From NCBI GenBank assembly GCA_041394145.1, contig JAWKIW010000002.1:124001-188000 (forward strand): 64,000 nt of DNA, written 5' to 3'. The position numbers were made by a program, and so were the translations under genes. This stretch comes from JAWKIW01 sp041394145. Lineage in GTDB: Bacteria; Actinomycetota; Acidimicrobiia; Acidimicrobiales; Acidimicrobilacustridaceae. The notes beneath the pieces are model-generated. The model saw only the letters and a program-made list of their open reading frames with translations. It was not told the origin of the DNA and did no database searches. Of the stretch, positions 49,562 through 57,784 are shown in pieces. The first letter of the stretch is position 1. Each line of letters starts with the position of its first letter.

Positions 49562-52108
49562 TCACTCCGTGGTGATGGCCCGCAGGACGTCGACTCGGGC
49601 GGCGTGGCGGGCGGGGGACAGGGCGGCCACGACCCCGGCGAGGGCGGCGAGCACGGCGATCACGACGAGGCTGGCCACCGGCACCACCAGCTGCGAGATG
49701 CCCTGGCTGTCGAGCGCCAGGGTGATCGCCACGCCGAAGCCGACCCCGAGCACGATGCCGAGGACGGCGCCGAGCAGGGCGATGATCACCGACTCGAAGC
49801 GGACCGTCGAGCGCACCTGCCGTCGGGTCATGCCCAGGGCGCGCAGCAGCCCGAGCTCGTGCACCCGCTCGTGGATCGACAGCGCCAGCGTGTTGGCGAT
49901 GCCGACCACGGCGATGACGATCGACAGCAGCAGGAGGGCGTAGACCATCGCCAGCAGCTGGTCGAGGCCGGCGGTGGTGGCGGCCTTGAACGCCGTCTGG
50001 TCCTGCAGCTGCAGGTTGGGCTGGCCGGTGGTGACCTGCTCGACCGCCCGTCGGCCGGCCTCGGGGGTCACGCCGTCGCGGAGCCGGACGAGGACCTGGC
50101 TGTCGAGTCGGTCGCGGAACCCGCGGTCGGCCGCCGCGAGGGAGATGATCTCGGGGGTCAGCGCCTGGTCCCGCTCGTAGACCGCCACGATCCGCATGGG
50201 CGTCGTCTGCTCGCTCGAGAACCCGACCGGGACCTGCTGACCGAGCTGCCAACCGTGGGCCGAGGCGGCGGCCGCCGACACGGCGAGCCCGTCATCGCCG
50301 AGGGCGGCGAGGTCGCCGTCGACGTGGCCCAGATCGAGCACCTGCGGCAGGGTGGTCGGGTCGACGGCCGCGATGCGCAGCGACTCGTCGCCGACCTTCA
50401 CCCCGCCGACCCGGATCGGGCTGGCCGTCGCCACCTCGGGGAGGGAAGCCACCCGGCCGGCGACCTCCGGGCTGAAGCCCACCGCGCCGTAGCCGCTGAA
50501 GCCCCCGCTCGGCGCGATCACCAGATCGGCCCGCAGCGCCTGGTCGATGACGCCGTCGATGGTCGCCTTGGTCGAGGCGGTCAGCACGGTGACGGTCCCG
50601 ACCAGGGTGACGCCGAGCATCAGCGCGGCGGCGGTGGCCGACGTCCGACGGGGGTTGCGGGCCGCGTTGTCCGAGGCCAGGCGCCCGGGCTCGCCGCCGA
50701 GGCGGGCCAGCGGGGCGCGCAGGACACGGGCGAGCGGCCGACCGAGGACGGGGCCGAGGGCGACCACCCCGACGAACACGGCCATGAGGCCGAGCGCGAC
50801 GGGGCCCGACGAGCCGCCGGCGAGCAGGGGCGCCGCGATGGCGACCACGCCGAGCGCCGTCGCCACCACCCCGAAGGCGGTGCGGGCCCGCAGGCCGCGC
50901 CGCGGCTCGGCGCCGGCCGCCTGCAGGGCCGCCATCGGCGCCACGCTCGACGCCCGCCGGGCCGGGACCAGGGCGGCCACGACCGTGACCCCCACGCCCA
51001 CCAGCGCGGCGACGGCGATGGTGGCTGCGGGCACGGCCAGCCCGGCCGCCGGCAGGTTGAGCCCCAGCAGGTCGAGCAGGGCCTTGAGCCCGAAGGCCAG
51101 CACCACGCCGCCCGCCACGCCGGCGACCGACGCCGCCACCCCGAGGACGAGCGCCTCGCCGAGCACCGACCCGGTGACCTGCCGGCGCGTCGCGCCCAGC
51201 GCCCGCAGCAGCGCCAGCTCGCGGGTGCGCTGGGCCACGAGGATCGAGAACGTGTTGTGGATGATGAAGGTGGCGACGAACAGGGCGATGAGGGCGAACA
51301 CCAGCAGGAACGAGCTGAAGAAGGCCATGCCGCTGATCAAGCCGTCGCGCGCCTCCCGGGCGATCTGGTCGCCGGTGACCGCCTCGACCCGGGCGTCGGC
51401 GGGCAGCGCGGCCCGGAGGCGCTCCACCAGCTCGTCCTGGGACACGCCCTCGGTGGCGCCCACCGCGATGCCGTCGACCTTGCCGGGCTCACCCACGAGC
51501 TGCTGGGCCGTGGGCAGGTCGAAGAAGGCCAGCGTGGCGCCGGCGGGGCTGTCGGCGCTGCCGTAGCGCACGGCGCCGACCAGGGTGAAGGTGGCCGGAC
51601 CCTGCTGGGTGAGCACGGTGACGGGGTCGCCGAGCGCGAACGGTCCGTTGCGCATCGTGGCCCGGTCGAGCACGACCTCGCCGGGACCTGGGGCGCGACC
51701 CTCGACGAGGCCGTAGGCGCTGAGCCGGTCGTCGGCGGCCCAGCCCTCACCGAAGGTCGGCGGGCCGAAGCCGCCGAGGGCCCGGCCGTCCTTGGCGACG
51801 ACCTGGGCGTACCCCTCGACCTGCGGCGACACGGCGGCGACGCCGGGCACGGCGCGCACGTCGTCGACCAGCGACTCGTCGATGCGCACCCGCTGCTCGC
51901 CCCAGGCGGTCGAGGCCGTCTCGGTGCTGCGCACGAAGCCGTCGACGCCCCGCGTCGTGTCGCCGACGAGATCGGAGAAGGTGCGCGTGATGGTGGCGCT
52001 GTAGATCAGGGTGGCGCTGAGGAACGCGACGCCCAGGCCGATCGACAGCGCCGTCAGCACGAAGCGCAGCTTGTGGGCGAGGACGCCCTTGACGACGACC
52101 CGGAGCAC
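49562..52108 (-). CDS. FtsX/MacB-type ABC transporter permease
   Basis: This 848-residue permease has two FtsX units. Each has a transmembrane helix, a large extracytoplasmic MacB-PCD domain and three helices: the first opens LAHKLRFVLTALSIGLGVAFLS, the second opens NPRRTSATAAALMLGVTLVGT. The conserved ELALLRALGATRRQV and ELGLLRALGMTRRQVRS coupling-helix motifs contact an ATPase. No ABC ATPase gene is adjacent in this window, which is unusual because such permeases normally follow one. The start is GTG 52108. It may export a lipid, peptide or protein to the envelope, or transmit force to a hydrolase. Confidence 0.88.
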   Translation of the reverse strand: MLRVVVKGVLAHKLRFVLTALSIGLGVAFLSATLIYSATITRTFSDLVGDTTRGVDGFVRSTETASTAWGEQRVRIDESLVDDVRAVPGVAAVSPQVEGYAQVVAKDGRALGGFGPPTFGEGWAADDRLSAYGLVEGRAPGPGEVVLDRATMRNGPFALGDPVTVLTQQGPATFTLVGAVRYGSADSPAGATLAFFDLPTAQQLVGEPGKVDGIAVGATEGVSQDELVERLRAALPADARVEAVTGDQIAREARDGLISGMAFFSSFLLVFALIALFVATFIIHNTFSILVAQRTRELALLRALGATRRQVTGSVLGEALVLGVAASVAGVAGGVVLAFGLKALLDLLGLNLPAAGLAVPAATIAVAALVGVGVTVVAALVPARRASSVAPMAALQAAGAEPRRGLRARTAFGVVATALGVVAIAAPLLAGGSSGPVALGLMAVFVGVVALGPVLGRPLARVLRAPLARLGGEPGRLASDNAARNPRRTSATAAALMLGVTLVGTVTVLTASTKATIDGVIDQALRADLVIAPSGGFSGYGAVGFSPEVAGRVASLPEVATASPIRVGGVKVGDESLRIAAVDPTTLPQVLDLGHVDGDLAALGDDGLAVSAAAASAHGWQLGQQVPVGFSSEQTTPMRIVAVYERDQALTPEIISLAAADRGFRDRLDSQVLVRLRDGVTPEAGRRAVEQVTTGQPNLQLQDQTAFKAATTAGLDQLLAMVYALLLLSIVIAVVGIANTLALSIHERVHELGLLRALGMTRRQVRSTVRFESVIIALLGAVLGIVLGVGFGVAITLALDSQGISQLVVPVASLVVIAVLAALAGVVAALSPARHAARVDVLRAITTE

Positions 52109-52208
52109 GGCAGCTCACCCCGTTGCCGGGCCGACGGCGATCACCATGGCGGCCTCCCGGTGTGGGCGGTCGGTGCCCCTCCAGTGTCCGTCGGTCTTGC
52201 CTGCCGAC

Positions 52209-52352
52209 CTAGAGGCCTCGGCCCCTGATCCGAGGGGTGCGCTGGTCGACGACGTGGTGCACGAGGCCGGCGACCAGGCCACGCAGATCGGGGATCGGGC
52301 GGCGTCGACGCGATCGTCCCGCCGGTCCGGCAGACACGACGTCGGTGGTCAT
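52209..52352 (-). CDS. Small hypothetical protein (47 aa), coupled
   Basis: A short basic protein (RSRRRRPIPDLRGLVAGLVHHVVDQRTPRI). ATG 52352 overlaps the stop of the 152-residue protein by four bases (ATGA), which supports it being a real gene. There is an amphipathic helix in the middle. Not recognised. Confidence 0.42.
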   Translation of the reverse strand: MTTDVVSAGPAGRSRRRRPIPDLRGLVAGLVHHVVDQRTPRIRGRGL

Positions 52353-52807
52353 CGGATGGTGTGGGGGTCCACGCTGAGCCAGGCGTTGTGCACCACGCCG
52401 GCCGCGGCGGCGACGTCGTGGACGGCATGGTCGCCGTCGGCGAGCAGCAAGGTCCACGCCTGTCGGAGGTCGACGTCGGCGGCATGCAGGACGGCCGCCG
52501 CCCGCGAGTCGGGCGACAGGCGCGCCGTGGTCGCCGCGGCGTCGCGCGGGCGTCGCTCGGCTGGGGCGGCGTCGCCGTCCGTTCCCGCCGAGCTCGGGCC
52601 GTGAGGCGGGGCCGGCCGCGGCGCGACGTGGGCGAGGAGCTGCAGGGCCTGGTCGAGCAGGGAGTCGACGGCCCTGTCGGTGACCGGGCGCAGGGCGGTC
52701 AGGTCGGCGACGACGCGACCGAGGATGCCGCGGGCCACCTCGACCTCGTCCGAGGCCGACCTCGACCCTTCGGGCCCCGTGGCCGGGGGCGTGTGCGTTG
52801 CGGTCAC
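52349..52807 (-). CDS. Hypothetical protein (152 aa), coupled
   Basis: The N-terminal half is helical (EVARGILGRVVADLTALRPV, then SLLDQALQLLAHVAPR). A Pro/Ala/Asp-rich linker leads to a C-terminal helix pair (SRAAAVLHAADVDLRQAWTLLL, then GVVHNAWLSVDP). GTG 52807 overlaps the 63-residue gene upstream and the stop overlaps the 47-residue gene downstream, so three genes are translated in a chain. No family recognised. Confidence 0.5.
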   Translation of the reverse strand: MTATHTPPATGPEGSRSASDEVEVARGILGRVVADLTALRPVTDRAVDSLLDQALQLLAHVAPRPAPPHGPSSAGTDGDAAPAERRPRDAAATTARLSPDSRAAAVLHAADVDLRQAWTLLLADGDHAVHDVAAAAGVVHNAWLSVDPHTIR

Positions 52808-52995
52808 GGCCTGTCCCTGGTGGCGAGGAGGATGGCCTGGGGGTGGACCCAACGGCAGGCGACCAGAGACCAGGCGGTCCGGTCCGGGTCGAGGACCAGC
52901 CAGGGCCGTCGGCCTTGCACCCCTTCGACCAGTCGGGCCGGGTGTCCCCGACGTCCTGGGGACGACACCGGCGCGACGTCCAGCTGCTCGGACAT
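52804..52995 (-). CDS. Small hypothetical protein (63 aa), head of a coupled chain
   Basis: A 63-residue protein with a GGAGG ribosome-binding site 7 bases before ATG 52995 and a stop overlapping the next start (GTGA). Trp and Arg are frequent (RRPWLVLDPDRTAWSLVACRWV), suggesting a compact beta fold. Not recognised. It lies 81 bases downstream of the enoyl-CoA hydratase remnant. Confidence 0.45.
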   Translation of the reverse strand: MSEQLDVAPVSSPGRRGHPARLVEGVQGRRPWLVLDPDRTAWSLVACRWVHPQAILLATRDRP

Positions 52996-53076
52996 GTCGT
53001 GCCTCCAGCAACGGCGCAGTTCACCAACGCCGCCAGCAGCAAGGACGGCAGGGGCCGCCGGGGCTGGGGCAGACGT

Positions 53077-53679
53077 TCACCACATCGGCTGGGCGTGCTC
53101 GAGCGTGACCGTCTCGACGCGTCGGGCTCCACGGCGAGGTCGAGGTAGCCGGCGTCGACGGCGCTCTGGGGGTCGAACAGCTTGGCGTGGGGACGGCGGA
53201 CGAACTGGCGCTTCGACAGCCGGTCGCGGGCCAGCTCGACGGCGAAGCGGGGGACCGGCATGCCGATGGCCACCTCGTTGAGGCCGATCTTGAACTGGCC
53301 CTGCGCGCCGATCCGGGCGTCGGCCGCCATCAGCAGGATCGAGCCCATGGCCAGGGCGTGGCCGGTGCAGCCCAGCACGACCGGACGCTTCAGCGTGTAG
53401 ATGCGCAGCGCCAGCCGCCGCCGGCCCGCAGCAGGTCGCGGCGGCCTCCATGCTCGACTGCATCACCGACAGGTCGAACCCGGCGGAGAACTTGCCGGGC
53501 CGCCCGAGGACGGCGATGGCGCCGATGTCGTCGGCCTCGGCCCGGTCGAGTGCGGCGTGCAGGCCGGCGATCATGTCGTGGGTGATGGCGTTGGCCTTGC
53601 CGTCGTCGACGCGGGTGACGACGACGTCGCCGTCGACCTCGGTGGTGACGACGGACGGGGCAGCGGAGGCGTCGGTCAT
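53077..53679 (-). pseudogene. Enoyl-CoA hydratase/isomerase (crotonase fold), frameshifted and possibly shortened
   Basis: The reading starts at ATG 53679 and shows VTRVDDGKANAITHDMIAGL, the oxyanion segment GRPGKFSAGFDLSVMQSS, then after frame changes near 53445 and 53415 GCTGHALAMGSILLMAADARIG and GLNEVAIGMPVPRFAVELARDRL, with the conserved Glu. Another change near 53125 leads to VTLEHAQPMW and a stop at 53077. About 200 residues result, 30 to 60 fewer than usual, so the C-terminal helices are either lost or hidden by a further indel. It sits 11 bases after the M50 protease gene on the same strand. Confidence 0.72.
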
Positions 53680-53690
53680 GGACCGAGACG

Positions 53691-54892
53691 CTATCCGCGG
53701 TCGTGACCCGCCGGTCCGGCCGGTCCGGGTGGTCCGAGTGGTCCGGCGTCGAGTGGTCCGGGTGGTCCGGGTGGTCCGGCGGCGCGCCCCGCTGCAGGGC
53801 TCGCTGGAGGTCGGCCCGACCCACGGTGCCGAGGGCCCGGCCCTGGTCGTCGACCAGCACGATGCCCGCGGCGCCCTCGCGGCCGGCCCGGGTGAGGACG
53901 TCGACCACCTGCTCGTCGCCCCGGGCCGGGACCAGCGCCGACGCCGGCCGCGCCAGCTGCTCCATGGTGGTCGTCTCGGGCTGCGGGCGGCAGAGCCCAC
54001 AGCACGGCGGTGGGGACCGCACCCAGGGGGCGGTCGAAGCCGTCGACGACGAGCACGTGGTCGTGGCCGAGCCGCCAGTCGATGCGGCTGCCCACGGCGA
54101 GCGCTGACTCGAACGGCCAGGCGCAGGCGCCGGGGCGGGCGAGGTCGGCGACGCTGCCCGGCGAGGGCACGACGGGCGGCGATGGACGCCCGCTCTGCCC
54201 CGGGCGCTCGACACCACGAACCAGCCGACCAGCATGGTCCACAGCCCCGAGGTGGCACCGAGGACGAGCTCGCCGGCGCCCAGGCCGACGATGCCCCAGC
54301 CGACGACGGCGCCCGCCGTGGTCGCCTGCTCGTGGGCGCGCAGCCGGTCGCCGTGTCGGCGCCACAGCACCGCGGCGAGGATCCGACCGCCGTCGAGCGG
54401 CGCCGCCGGGATCAGGTTGAACACGGCCAGCACCACGTTGATGAGGGCGAGCCAGGCGAGGGCTTCGGGGAGCATGCCGAAGGCGCCGGTGCCGGCCACG
54501 GCGACGGCGACCGCCGCGAGCAGGCCGGCGACACCGAGGCTCGCGAGCGGGCCGGCGGCGGCGATGCGCAGCTCGGCCCTCGGCGAGGGCGCCTCCCGGT
54601 CGAGCTCGGCGACGCCGCCGAGGAGCCACAGCGTGATGCGGGTGGTGCCGACCCCGTGGCGCCGGGCGACGAGGGCGTGGGCGAGCTCGTGGACGAGCAC
54701 GGAGCCGAAGAACACGGCGACGGCCACGGCGGCCACCGACCAGTAGTGGCCCGCGGCCAGACCGGGCGCCAGCGCGGGGAACCGGGAGGTCGCCAGGATC
54801 CAGGCGAGGAGGCCGGCGATGGCGAGCAGGCTCCAGTGGAGCCCGACCGGGACGCCGCGGATCCGCCCGAGGGTGATGCTGCTGCGAAGCAC
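53691..54892 (-). pseudogene. Site-2 protease (M50) family zinc metalloprotease with CBS-like tail, frameshifted
   Basis: The N-terminal half is intact: transmembrane helices from LHWSLLAIAGLLAWILA onward, the zinc motif HELAH in VLVHELAHALVARRHG near residue 69, and the second motif NLIPAAPLDGGRIL near residue 160. The frame changes near 54210 and again near 53990, after which a CBS-like segment reads VDVLTRAGREGAAGIVLVDDQG near the end. The stop at 53691 lies in the frame that gives a Gly-Pro-Pro-type tail. M50 proteins of this type cleave membrane-bound regulators or anti-sigma factors. GTG 54892 starts at the conserved N-terminus. Confidence 0.82.
53711..53782 (-). repeat. GGTCCGGxx tandem repeat at the end of the M50 gene
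   Basis: Roughly 72 bases of imperfect 9-base units built on GGTGGTCCG. In one minus-strand frame it encodes DHPDHPDHS-like residues, in another GPPGPPGPL-like residues resembling a collagen-type tract. Confidence 0.65.
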
Positions 54893-54954
54893 GGAGGGTC
54901 CTTCAGATCGGGCCCGGCCGTCGACCGTGGTTGGAGCGGCCGGGCGGAGTCCTC

Positions 54955-54976
54955 GGTGCACCCGAGCGGGTGCACC
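54955..54976. promoter_or_regulatory. Perfect 9-bp inverted repeat, operator candidate
   Basis: GGTGCACCC, a 4-base spacer and GGGTGCACC form a perfect two-fold symmetric site. It lies 63-84 bases upstream of the M50 start. On the minus strand an AT-richer stretch with TATCAA about 1 to 7 bases before the palindrome could be a -10 box, so a repressor bound here would cover the start of transcription. A terminator role for the DUF6159 gene is less likely because no T-run follows. Confidence 0.5.
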
Positions 54977-55038
54977 TTGATACGTGAAGGATACTTCCGA
55001 AATCTCCGAACCGGAACGTGCCGTGCCGGTCTTCGGGC

Positions 55039-55887
55039 TCAGCGGATGAGGCCCTGCTTCGGGCGGAAGGCGCCGGCCATCACCTGCTGGTCGAAGCCCT
55101 GCGGGGCCTGCCCCGTGGTGGCGTAGCAGTACAGGGCGGTGCGGTAGATGCCGGTCAGGGTGGAGATCACCACGCTGACGGCGACGACCCACAGGATCAT
55201 GATCGGGATGCCCACGAAGGGGATGGCGATGGTGATGAGGCCGCCGACGAGGAGGCCGGGGAGGATGGCGAGGAAGCCCACCAGGCCGAAGCCGAACTGG
55301 CCGATCAGGTTCTCGCCCCAGGTGCGCTTGAGCAGCGAGGCCGAGGTCTTCAACGTGGTGATGGGCCCGTTGCCCTCGACGATGATCGCCGGCACCGCCA
55401 GCCAGGTGATGACCTCCCAGGCGAACTCGAGCAGGCCCCCGAGCAGGAAGCCGAAGATGCCGGCCCGCTCCCGCAGCGCCCGCAGGAGGTACCCGACGGT
55501 GCCGGCCAGCAGGGCCCAGCCGAGCAGCTGGGGGAACCGCCGCGACGCCGCGCCGAAGGCCGACCCGAGGGAGGGGTCACCGCCGGTGAGCCGCTGGTAG
55601 GCGCCCGCCACCAGCGCGCCGGTGAAGAACGTGACCACCAGGGTGATCAGGAAGTAGCCGAGGATGCCGACCACGTAGGTGATCGGGCCCGCCGTGTACT
55701 CGTACTGGCCGGTGCGCGGGACGTAGGTGCGGTTGACGGTGAGGAACACGCCGGCGCCCATCGCTACGGCGATGATCGAGGCGAGCACGCCGTTGAGCAC
55801 GGGGATGGCGGTGAGCTCCTTGTCCGCCTTGAGGACCGCCCACGACGACTTGAGCAGATCCATCGAGTTCGAGAAGCGTCCGGCCAT
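55039..55887 (-). CDS. DUF6159-type integral membrane protein
   Basis: This 282-residue protein has about six transmembrane helices. It opens SNSMDLLKSSWAVLKADKELT, then helices near residues 28-48, 68-95, 115-140 and 200-250. Segments WEVITWLAVPAIIVEGNGPI and SASLLKRTWGENLIGQFGFG are typical of DUF6159 proteins. Near the C-terminus, TGIYRTALYCYATTGQAPQGF is a family signature. No function is known. The start ATG 55887 has a TACCCT box 6 bases upstream. It is divergent from the HerA-like gene across 135 bases. Confidence 0.8.
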   Translation of the reverse strand: MAGRFSNSMDLLKSSWAVLKADKELTAIPVLNGVLASIIAVAMGAGVFLTVNRTYVPRTGQYEYTAGPITYVVGILGYFLITLVVTFFTGALVAGAYQRLTGGDPSLGSAFGAASRRFPQLLGWALLAGTVGYLLRALRERAGIFGFLLGGLLEFAWEVITWLAVPAIIVEGNGPITTLKTSASLLKRTWGENLIGQFGFGLVGFLAILPGLLVGGLITIAIPFVGIPIMILWVVAVSVVISTLTGIYRTALYCYATTGQAPQGFDQQVMAGAFRPKQGLIR

Positions 55888-55893
55888 GGGCAG

Positions 55894-55899
55894 AGGGTA
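55894..55899 (-). promoter_or_regulatory. -10 element of leaderless promoter for the DUF6159 gene
   Basis: Minus-strand TACCCT is followed by 6 bases and the ATG at 55887. Confidence 0.42.
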
Positions 55900-56009
55900 G
55901 CGAAGGGGCCACCGGCTGCGCGGGCGGATGCGCCTCGTTCGGCCCGTGGGACGGGGGTCGCCCGACGATGGGGCGCCGCCGGTCGCCGGGGCCGGTCACA
56001 CCTGCTGTG

Positions 56010-56015
56010 TAAGTT
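56010..56015 (+). promoter_or_regulatory. -10 element of leaderless promoter for the herA-mre11-rad50-nurA run
   Basis: TAAGTT is followed by 7 bases and the ATG at 56023. No ribosome-binding site is present. Confidence 0.42.
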
Positions 56016-56022
56016 CACGACG

Positions 56023-57753
56023 ATGAGCGAGCAGGCGGCGCCGGGGGAGTCAGCAGCACCAGCGGACCGGGTGGGCCTGGTGATCGGCACCGAGGACGCC
56101 ACCCCGCTGGAGTTCTGGGTCGGGGTGGCGCCCGACGCCTACCTCCAGCTCGACGACGTGGTCGCCCTCGAGCGGCCGCTGCCCGGTGGCGAGGTCGTGC
56201 GCATCTACGGCGTGGTCTCCCAGGTGCGGGCCCGCCACGAGGGCGCCCGCTTCGACAGCGACGTGTTCCTCATCGCCGACGGCGTGCTGCCGGCCGAGGT
56301 GTCCGAGGCCGCCCAGGTGCAGGCCACCCGCTTCGAGCCCGAGACCTTCGTCCCGCCCCGGCCGGGGCAGGTGGTGCGCAAGGCGGTGGGCGCCGAGCGC
56401 GACGAGGCCCTGTTCTTCGACGGCATGGCCAAGCCGCTGCCGGCCGGGCTCACCCGCGACGACGAGCCGCTGTTCGTCAACCTCGAGTTCCTCGACGGCA
56501 CCCGGGGCGCTCACGTCAACATCAGCGGCATCAGCGGCGTGGCCACCAAGACCACCTACGCCACCTTCCTGCTCTACTCGCTGTTCCGCTCGGGTGTGCT
56601 CGGCGCCGAGGCCCTCAACACCAAGGCGCTGGTGTTCAACGTCAAGGGCGAGGACCTGCTGTTCCTCGACCACGCCAACACCGCCCTCGACGACGACGAG
56701 CGCGACCGCTACCGACGGCTCGGCCTCCAGCCGGGCGCGTTCACCGACGTCGGCTTCTTCGCCCCGCCCCGCCGCGACGACCCCAACGCCGCCCCCGACG
56801 TGTCGGGGCGCCCGGTCGGCGTCACGTCGTTCTTCTGGACCCTCGAGCAGTTCTGCGCCCAGCAGCTGCTGCCGTTCCTGTTCGCCGACGCGGAGGACGA
56901 CCGCCAGCAGTACACGATGGTCGTGCACAACGTCGCCGCTCGGCTGCGCGAGGACGCCAAGCCGGCAGGGGAGGGCGCGGTGTCGATCGAGGGCACCACG
57001 GTGCGGACGCTGCGCCAGCTGGTCGAGCTGATCGAGGCCAAGGTGCTCGACGACGACGAGTTCGAGGCGCAGCGCTGGGCCGGGCGGGCCATCGGCGCCG
57101 GCACCATCAACGCCTTCGTGCGGCGCCTGTGGGGTGCGGTGCCGCACGTGGGCCGGCTCGTGCGGGCCGACGTGGCCCACGCCGACAAGCACGCCGTCGA
57201 CTTCGGGCACCAGGTCACCGTGGTCGACCTGCACAACCTCAACGACCGGGCCAAGCGCTTCGTCGTCGGGGTGGTGCTGCGCAAGGCGTTCGACGAGAAG
57301 GAGCGCTCGGGCCAGGCCCACCCGCTGCAGTTCGTCGTGCTCGACGAGCTGAACAAGTACGCGCCCCGCGACGGGTCGAGCCCGATCAAGGAGATCCTGC
57401 TCGACGTGGCCGAGCGAGGCCGCTCGCTCGGCATCATCCTGATCGGCGCCCAGCAGACCGCCAGCGAGGTCGAGCGCCGCATCGTGGCCAACTCCGCCAT
57501 CCGCGTCGTCGGTCGCCTCGACCCGGCCGAGGCGGCTCGGGGCGAGTACGGCTTCCTCTCGCCGGTGCAGCGCCAGCGGGCCACCATCATCAAGCCCGGC
57601 ACGATGCTCGTCGCCCAGCCCGAGCTGCCGGTGCCCCTCGTCGTGCAGTTCCCGTTCCCGGCGTGGGCCACGCGGGCCAGCGAGGCGGGGGCCAACCCGG
57701 CCGCCACCGCCCGCGACCTGCCCGACGACCCGTTCGCCGGCCTGCCGCAGTGA
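56023..57753 (+). CDS. HerA-like (DUF87) hexameric DNA-translocase ATPase
   Basis: This 576-residue protein has an N-terminal HAS-barrel-like beta domain (residues 15-115, VGLVIGTEDATPLEFWVGVAPD) and a HerA/FtsK-type ATPase. Walker A reads ISGISGVATKTTYA near residues 166-178; the Gly before the Lys is replaced by Thr, a variant P-loop. Walker B is FVVLDELNKYAP near residue 445. The segment LGIILIGAQQTASEVERRIVANSAI near 470 has the Gln-rich sensor and arginine-finger region. The following genes encode Mre11-, Rad50- and NurA-like proteins, so the expected role is DNA translocation during end processing. It starts at ATG 56023. Confidence 0.85.
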   Translation: MSEQAAPGESAAPADRVGLVIGTEDATPLEFWVGVAPDAYLQLDDVVALERPLPGGEVVRIYGVVSQVRARHEGARFDSDVFLIADGVLPAEVSEAAQVQATRFEPETFVPPRPGQVVRKAVGAERDEALFFDGMAKPLPAGLTRDDEPLFVNLEFLDGTRGAHVNISGISGVATKTTYATFLLYSLFRSGVLGAEALNTKALVFNVKGEDLLFLDHANTALDDDERDRYRRLGLQPGAFTDVGFFAPPRRDDPNAAPDVSGRPVGVTSFFWTLEQFCAQQLLPFLFADAEDDRQQYTMVVHNVAARLREDAKPAGEGAVSIEGTTVRTLRQLVELIEAKVLDDDEFEAQRWAGRAIGAGTINAFVRRLWGAVPHVGRLVRADVAHADKHAVDFGHQVTVVDLHNLNDRAKRFVVGVVLRKAFDEKERSGQAHPLQFVVLDELNKYAPRDGSSPIKEILLDVAERGRSLGIILIGAQQTASEVERRIVANSAIRVVGRLDPAEAARGEYGFLSPVQRQRATIIKPGTMLVAQPELPVPLVVQFPFPAWATRASEAGANPAATARDLPDDPFAGLPQ

Positions 57754-57784
57754 GCCGGGGACCGGGGGCGGCGGAGGATCGGTC

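Noticed and set aside
49184..52228. A 1014-codon open frame on the plus strand
   Set aside because: It is antisense to the intact FtsX-type permease and GyrI-like genes and has no recognisable domain.
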